NCBI RefSeq assembly: GCF_963169125.1
Contig: NC_084796.1
Location: 83,969,888 to 84,033,887 of the forward strand
Direction: 5' to 3'
Length of the DNA: 64,000 nt
Source: Humulus lupulus
Lineage: Eukaryota > Streptophyta > Magnoliopsida > Rosales > Cannabaceae
This document shows positions 58,420 to 64,000 of the stretch, one piece after another. A program made the translations under genes and the position numbers. How positions within the stretch are numbered: position 1 is the stretch's first letter; each line of letters starts with the position of its first letter. The notes beneath the pieces are model-generated. The model searched no databases and had not been told where the DNA came from. It was given only the letters and a program-made list of their open reading frames with translations.

Positions 58420-59525
58420 TATTATATTTTAATATAATATTTTGATTGATTAAATAAGTGTTACAAAAAATGATTATTTAATCTAAGAGGGGGAATGTTA
58501 TATTATTTTAAATAATATAATGTTAGATTAAATAATGTGACATAATGTGATTTTTGTCACACAAATGTGATTTGTTACACCTTGTAACATATTATTGAGA
58601 TTCACGAAATTGGACACATGTATGTGCCAAAATGTGACATATTTTGGAGTTATAAAATCAGTTACAAATTGGTAACTCTCAAATATTACCCAATAATGTG
58701 TAGATTTGATATTACACATTTTGATTTGAATTTCTCAACGGCATAAGAGATATGATTGTTAGAGATGTGATTTTAACTCTCATAATGTATATAGAAGTTA
58801 CAAAATCAACTGGGAATGAATTTGGAACGTTTTTAAAAATTTAGAAAATTAGTAGCTGAAAAAACGTTGTGGGTCGCGGCCAATGTTTTTCAGGCCGCGG
58901 CTAGAGTGGCTGACAACATTTTCCAAATTTCGGTTTTATGCAATTTTGAATGTTTCCAACAATCAAGTAACTTCCAAATCTCTATTTTAATCCCATTAAC
59001 GTCAAATCAATCATTGGTAACAATCATGGGGTTTGGTGGAATTTGAAATCCAAAGGGTGTCTCAAAACTCTATAAATATGAGCATAATGCTCACTTGTAA
59101 GCACACCATTTTCTATCCACAAAGTACTTGGCTAGAAAATATACCATAGAGGCTTGATAATTCCAAAAAGTTATTTCCTTAAGAGATCTCTTAGTACTTT
59201 GAGAATAAGGTGGAATAAGCTTTTGGACAAAGGTCTTGAATCTTGTTCAACTTGGTGATCCCCACTACTCTACACTTTGGTTGTGTGAGAATTTATATTC
59301 TTTTTATTGTTCTTTTCATTTTTTTGATCCTTTTGTTCTTATTTACGTGTATTATTATTGCTTTGAGTTTGTGATCTTCCTCTTCTAAATCTTTTTATTT
59401 ATTTGTATTTTGAGCAATAGAGTTGTAATATTTGTTTAAATATTACATTGTATATTATATTTTATACATAGCATTGTATTTTGGTTTTACCATTTCTATT
59501 GAACAATATAATATATTCTCTCACA
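58420..59525 (+). repeat. 3' LTR of element D
   Basis: 1106 bp, matching 40438-41318 joined to 55383-55588. Two LTR-start-like sites occur 76 bp apart, each behind a purine run (GTGGAGGAA-TATTATATTTT and AGAGGGGGAA-TGTTATATTAT). Confidence 0.75.
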
Positions 59526-59530
59526 ATTAT

Positions 59531-60529
59531 ATATAATAAAACAACAAAATGCATAGGTCCCACTAAAATTTAATTGAGTGGCACTTACATAGGACCACAC
59601 AGCTGGAGTTGGAAGTTCATCATATATATGGTCCTCACAAAAGTAAACTAAAAGTAATTACATTGAAATTGTTTCGGTATCCATTTTCCAAAAAAATTAT
59701 TCCGAAAGTCCTCATTTATCAACTTAGACATGTAGAATTTTGATTAAGAAAAAAAAATCTAAATTTGGAATGATTATTTACTTTGACATAAAGTTATAAT
59801 TCTTTTTTTTTCCTCACCAATGATGAAATTATGGATAGGATGATCTGAATGTAAAATTATTTCAAAATACCTATAGTGAGGCTAAATTATTTTATAATAG
59901 ATTAATTAATTAAATTATTATATGTATTTTCTTTTATAATATATCAATTACAAAATCTAATCATATTATAAAAATTATCTTATATAATATAATCTAATCT
60001 TACTTTTCAGATATAACAAGCGAATAAAAACATCTCTTGAATGCGTTCATTAAACGAGCGTAATAATAACCTTATTATGTATTTATTCCTCACAAAAGTT
60101 GTACCAGAACCTCTTATAAATTTACACCAAACGATCATATACGTTTAAGTCACATTTTATATTAAAACTAAAAAACATAACCGCAATCCGTACAGTCAGT
60201 TGTAATTATTAAAAAATATATATTTTTAAATACTTTTTGGGAGATTGCTACGTCATTGATTTTTTTCACCCTACTCGTACAACATACTCATTATATGGAT
60301 ACGTGAGGGCGTTTTGACTACAATTTTTTTTTTCCATAATGGTATTCATTGTATAGCAAATCTCTTACAAGTTTTTGAAATTTTTTGAATAATTAAAGTG
60401 CCGAAAATAAAATTTAAAAAACTTGTTATACGTGTGTTTCTTTTATTATCATTATTATAACATTTGCGTGATTTTTTTTTTAAATGTCTAAATTATGTAT
60501 ATGAAAATTTATGTTTTGTGTAAAGCTTA
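59531..60529. other. AT-rich spacer
   Basis: No gene or repeat family recognised. Confidence 0.5.
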
Positions 60530-61005
60530 TTTTGGCGGATTACCCATTTGAACAATTTATTTTTTAAAATTAACTTTTAGACCTCGTGTTTTGTCAAAAT
60601 GTTAAATATAAAATTGGATAGATTATTTATTTGAACATTGTATTTTTGCTGATTATCTGTTTTGACTATTTATTTTTATAAATTAGCATTTGGACCATAT
60701 ATTTATTCAAAATGTTAACAATTCTTTATAAAAATTAAATTATATATAATTTATATTTTTTGTAAGGGTTTACGCTATTTTGAACCTTGTATTTTAGCCG
60801 ATTACCCGTTGGGACCTTTATTTTTAAAAATTAACTTGTGGATCTCAAGTGTTGTCAAAATGTTAAAAATATGAATAGATAGATCGGTTATCTGAACACT
60901 ATAGTTTAGCTGATTACTCGTTTTGACTATTTATTTTTAAAAATTAACCTTTGGACTATGTATTTATTCAAAGTGTTAAAAATTCTTTATAAAAAGTAAA
61001 TTATA
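60530..61005. repeat. Tandem duplication of about 238 bp, each unit itself made of two similar halves
   Basis: Units from about 60530 and about 60769 share GATTACCC, TTTGACTATTTATTTTTA and AATTCTTTATAAAAA in the same order. Within each unit the words GATTA-CC/TCT-GTTTTGAC and TTTATTTTTAAAAATTA recur at half-spacing. No coding. Confidence 0.7.
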
Positions 61006-61137
61006 TCACTCGACCAGGAAAATGATCACTGAACGGAACAAGCAACTTAGGCATCTGCAACAACACATGAAAAAAAAAATTGGTAAGAAAACATAATAAT
61101 TTTTTTAAAAAAAAAAAATCATCAAAAAACTGGAACA

Positions 61138-61580
61138 AGTTGTCATCGAGCTCTATCAAGCTATAATCAAGCTGCAACATACCCTATCAAGCAACTATCG
61201 AGAAACTATCGAGCCTATCGAGCAATATCAACAACCTAAATCTATAGAGACTATCGAGCCAGTGTCGAGCCTATCGAGCTAAGAAAAATATGTCTACATA
61301 AATAACCATCGAGCTACAATCAAGTCTAATATTGAACCATTATCGAACCTATCGAGCCCTTGTAATCTAATACCATAGATCCATTGATCCTACTATCAAA
61401 CCTATCGAGCTCTTTTTATCTAATACCATAGATCCATTAAGCTCCTATCGATCCACCATTGAACTGTTCAAACTACCCTATCGAGCCTACTATCGAACCA
61501 TAATCGAGCTAGTTTCATATATTGCCATAGATCAATCGAGCTTCTATCAAACCTTCATCGAACCTATCGAGCTACTGGTT
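61138..61580. repeat. Degenerate array of ATCGAGC-type words
   Basis: CTATCGAGC, CATCGAGCT, ATCAAGCT and ATCGAACC recur more than 25 times in about 440 bp at irregular spacing. No open frame spans it. It borders the low-complexity region with an 18-G run at 61849-61866. Confidence 0.75.
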
Positions 61581-61848
61581 CAAACCCAGAAAAAATGACA
61601 GACCTAAGAACTGCCATACCCATTCCACACCACCAGATTCAAAGGGATCAAAACAATAATCTTGAGAATATGGGTTCAAGAATTTACCTTAATGAGAATA
61701 TGGGTTTGATTGACGGGTTCGATGGGTTCGAACTTGGTTCGACAGGTTCGAGCTCAACGAGTTTGGGTGGCCGACTTTGGAGAAGAGAAAGAGAGAGGGT
61801 GAGATCGATTCTGGGTTTTGTTTTTTTAGGTTTGCCTTCAGAGTTTGT

Positions 61849-61866
61849 GGGGGGGGGGGGGGGGGG
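61849..61866. repeat. Homopolymer of 18 G
   Basis: 18 consecutive G on the plus strand, inside a short open frame (61595-61888) that matches no family I know and is probably not a gene. Confidence 0.9.
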
Positions 61867-61888
61867 AATTTTGGGTGGGAAAAAATGA

Positions 61889-62864
61889 GAGGGGTATTTT
61901 TGGTACTTGGTGAAAGTCTAGCCCCAAATTAAAAAATTAATTATTGCTGGTATTATTTAGTAATTATACACAATGTTATGCATAAATAGTGAATTTCCTT
62001 TTGTAAATATATCTCGGTCGGTGTGAGACAATTAAATAAATTTGTTTCAGAAATATAATTGGCATAATAGATATATTATCCAATGTTTATAATAATAACA
62101 ATAATAATAAATTATTTTTTTAGAAAATCAACTATTATTAGTGTCACATTATTTATTTGACTTTCTAAAAATATTAATAATATTTTTTCTATTAACTTTT
62201 TAATTGTTTAAAAATTATTAGATGTAATAATTAGATAAGAAATTAAACTTAAAAATAGTTATCATAATTTCAATTCATTACAAAACCAATGAAAAATATG
62301 TAACAAATGTATTAATGGTTTTTTAGGTTGTGATTATTTAAAAAAAAATACTTTTTAAGCAATTATAATTTTAAAGTTGGATTTTAATTATTAAAAAAAT
62401 TATTGAAATGAATATTTGAAAATTTTAATATGCTAGACGTATATTTTAAATTTAACCAAATTTTTTGGATGATATTATATATACTATTTGTCAAATAGAA
62501 TATTGTGTTTTGGTATTTTATAATTAAAAAAGGGTATAAACTAACACTAAAGCAAATAAATATAAAGTAAAAAAAAAAAAAATAGAACAAGTACAAAAGA
62601 AATTTAAAATATTAAGGGGTAATGCAGTATTATTATGCTTATATTAAGAACAACGTAGTTAGAACCTTATTGGTTGTATATATTTTAAAATTTGGAACGA
62701 ATACTGAGAAGATTAATTAAATTTTAATTGTCAATAGCATTTATTATTTAAATAATTTTTTAAAGATCTGTACCTTATTAATCATTGTTGTTAGAATTTA
62801 TGGAATTTTATTTCAAAATGAATTCATAGTAAATCAATTAAGTAAATATATTACTGTTAATAAT
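61889..62864. other. AT-rich spacer
   Basis: No gene or repeat family recognised. Confidence 0.5.
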
Positions 62865-64000
62865 TGTTGACGCTGTTTTTCGTCAACTAAGAAATGCAGA
62901 GCAATTAAACAAAAGTACCACAGGAAACAAACAATATGGACACAATTTTTTACGTGGTTCAGCAGTTAAAATCTGCCTAGTCCACGAGTTTGTGTTATTC
63001 ACTTGTTGGAATTCTCTCAAAGCTTTCTCGAATCAATTTTACAGAGTCTTCCCAATACAAATTTTTCAGTCCTCACAAATGAATTATTCCACTCTATTTA
63101 TAGAGTGGTTCACCGAATATCTTCCCACAGATTTCAGAGAGTTATTATACAAATCAATTAAATGCATACAGTTACTACGTATGCGTATATATCCCATGAT
63201 ATTTGGATTTAATAACAGATTACATCTGATCCCTTAAACATAGTGATTGTACAACAATAAACATATTCACACACAACTTACGAGCTTGGACACTAGAATC
63301 ACACGCCTTCGAGACCGTTCACCCATTGCGAGCTCGACACCTCGGTTCGCCTATGTTCTCAACAAGTAATTTTGTCGAGATCATCCTCTCCGAGCTCACA
63401 ACGCTCGAGCTCGAACCATCTTGTCTGATGGTAGGAGATTTATACAAGTGTTGAACTAGTGTCATTGTGGCTTCGAACCTGACTTATAACCTCGGAACTC
63501 CTCCGAGACCTCGTAGTTTCTGAGCTCACCAATTCCGATGTTGTCGCATTACTGCTTAGTGAGACTGTCCTTGACTTTCTCATTAATGTTGATTACATTA
63601 CGAATGTTCTTATCTCGAGCATACACCTTACGAGCCTGAGTTTCGAGATCAAAATCTCCATTCTCAAAATCTAGGTGTAACATTTTGCCTCCTCAAAAGT
63701 ATCAGTTCGAATGCTATGAGAAGAAAACTTTTGAACTGCCACTTTCAAAAATTGAGCCACCTACCACACTCGAGTGTGGACACACGTCAACCACGGGTTG
63801 CTCAATCAGAGTACTCGAGTACTTTTTCATCACACCCACGTCCTTTCACGTTTCAGCTATTTGCCGCCATTGTTACATTTGCACTCGTCTGATCAAATAC
63901 CAAATCCAGCCAAAGGCCCAAATTAGCTCAACCGTTGACCTCCTTTTGGGACATATATATAAAGCGGTATCATATTCCTCCTCTTCACTTTTACGTTTCA
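62865..64000 (+). mobile_element. Probable LTR running off the right edge
   Basis: Begins TGTTGACGCTGTTTTTCGTC, an LTR-style TG start with a small inverted repeat (GTTGACG...CGTCAAC). It has the stretch TTTTACGTGGTTCAGCAG that I associate with plant LTRs, many CGAGCTC words at 63280-63680, and a TATATATAAAG promoter-like box at 63954-63964 close to the edge. The far end, primer site and target duplication are outside the window. The reading frame at 62992-63237 is not convincing. Confidence 0.45.

Larger units (their letters stand above)
40438..59525 (+). mobile_element. Element D: non-coding LTR retrotransposon (LARD-like) hosting the nested CACTA and element B
   Basis: Direct repeats 40438-55588 (split by the CACTA element; 1087 bp once that is removed) and 58420-59525 (1106 bp) are alike along their whole length. 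A duplication ATTAT flanks the whole (40433-40437 and 59526-59530), with the caution that the area is AT-rich. The LTRs start TATTATATTTT rather than TG and end in CA. A purine run GTGGAGGAA precedes the second LTR. The internal 55589-58419 (2.8 kb) shows no gag or pol. It would need another element's enzymes. Confidence 0.75.

Noticed and set aside
61595..61888. 97-codon plus-strand frame with a poly-Gly stretch
   Set aside because: The Gly run is the 18-G homopolymer, and there is no family match or neighbouring gene. It cannot be told from chance.
1..64000. tRNA and rRNA genes
   Set aside because: No tRNA-like cloverleaf or rRNA core sequence was noticed on either strand by reading. A tRNAscan-type search was not possible.

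Overview
The window is nuclear DNA from a flowering plant, most likely a eudicot with a repeat-rich genome. Evidence is AT-rich intergenic DNA, spliced genes with GT-AG introns, an R2R3-MYB gene with the standard three-exon layout, and dense nested plant transposons. A Rosales-type (Cannabaceae-like) source is only a guess. I see one gene that looks intact, an R2R3-MYB transcription factor at 36441-38085 (+). Almost everything else is mobile DNA or genes broken by it.

Left part (1-18640). A decayed FAR1/MULE-transposase-like gene runs off the left edge on the minus strand. A solo LTR of copia type (2043-6949, target duplication GTACT) carries a reversed gypsy solo LTR and a foldback MITE inside it. 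A Del/Tekay-like gypsy 5' LTR with tRNA-Met primer site and the start of gag (7315-10896) runs directly into a reversed LTR fragment (10897-13117). A minus-strand gene for a Ulp1-like (C48) cysteine protease, transposon-associated in type, lies in three blocks: 31240-30380, 18640-17235 and 13972-13388. It is split by an 11.6-kb Tat/Retand-type retrotransposon (element A, 18646-30206, TSD CCAGC). A solo LTR (14741-17234, TSD TTGAT) sits inside a duplicated catalytic exon.

Right part (30212-64000). After the protease gene come AT-rich DNA with tandem repeats, a 511-bp TRIM with TSD CCACC (34366-34876), the MYB gene, and a MULE-type element with roughly 190-bp terminal inverted repeats (39053-40409, 9-bp TSD with 8/9 match). 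Next is a three-level nest. A non-coding LTR element (D, 40438-59525, TSD ATTAT) has its 5' LTR split by a CACTA element (41319-55379, TSD ATT). That CACTA element is itself split by a second Tat/Retand retrotransposon (B, 42564-54300, TSD TAAAC). The last 4.5 kb hold AT-rich DNA, tandem repeats and a probable partial LTR.

Elements A and B share one plan: LTR, primer site, gag-pol on the plus strand, then a four-exon gene on the opposite strand that resembles the 'putative gypsy type transposon' family (PF04195), then the 3' LTR. Both carry stops and frameshifts and both have a changed protease active-site triplet, so neither looks autonomous, although A's two LTRs differ at only about 11 of 589 positions. 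Boundaries marked by TSDs are read directly from the sequence. Family names rest on protein motifs I recognise; no database search was possible.
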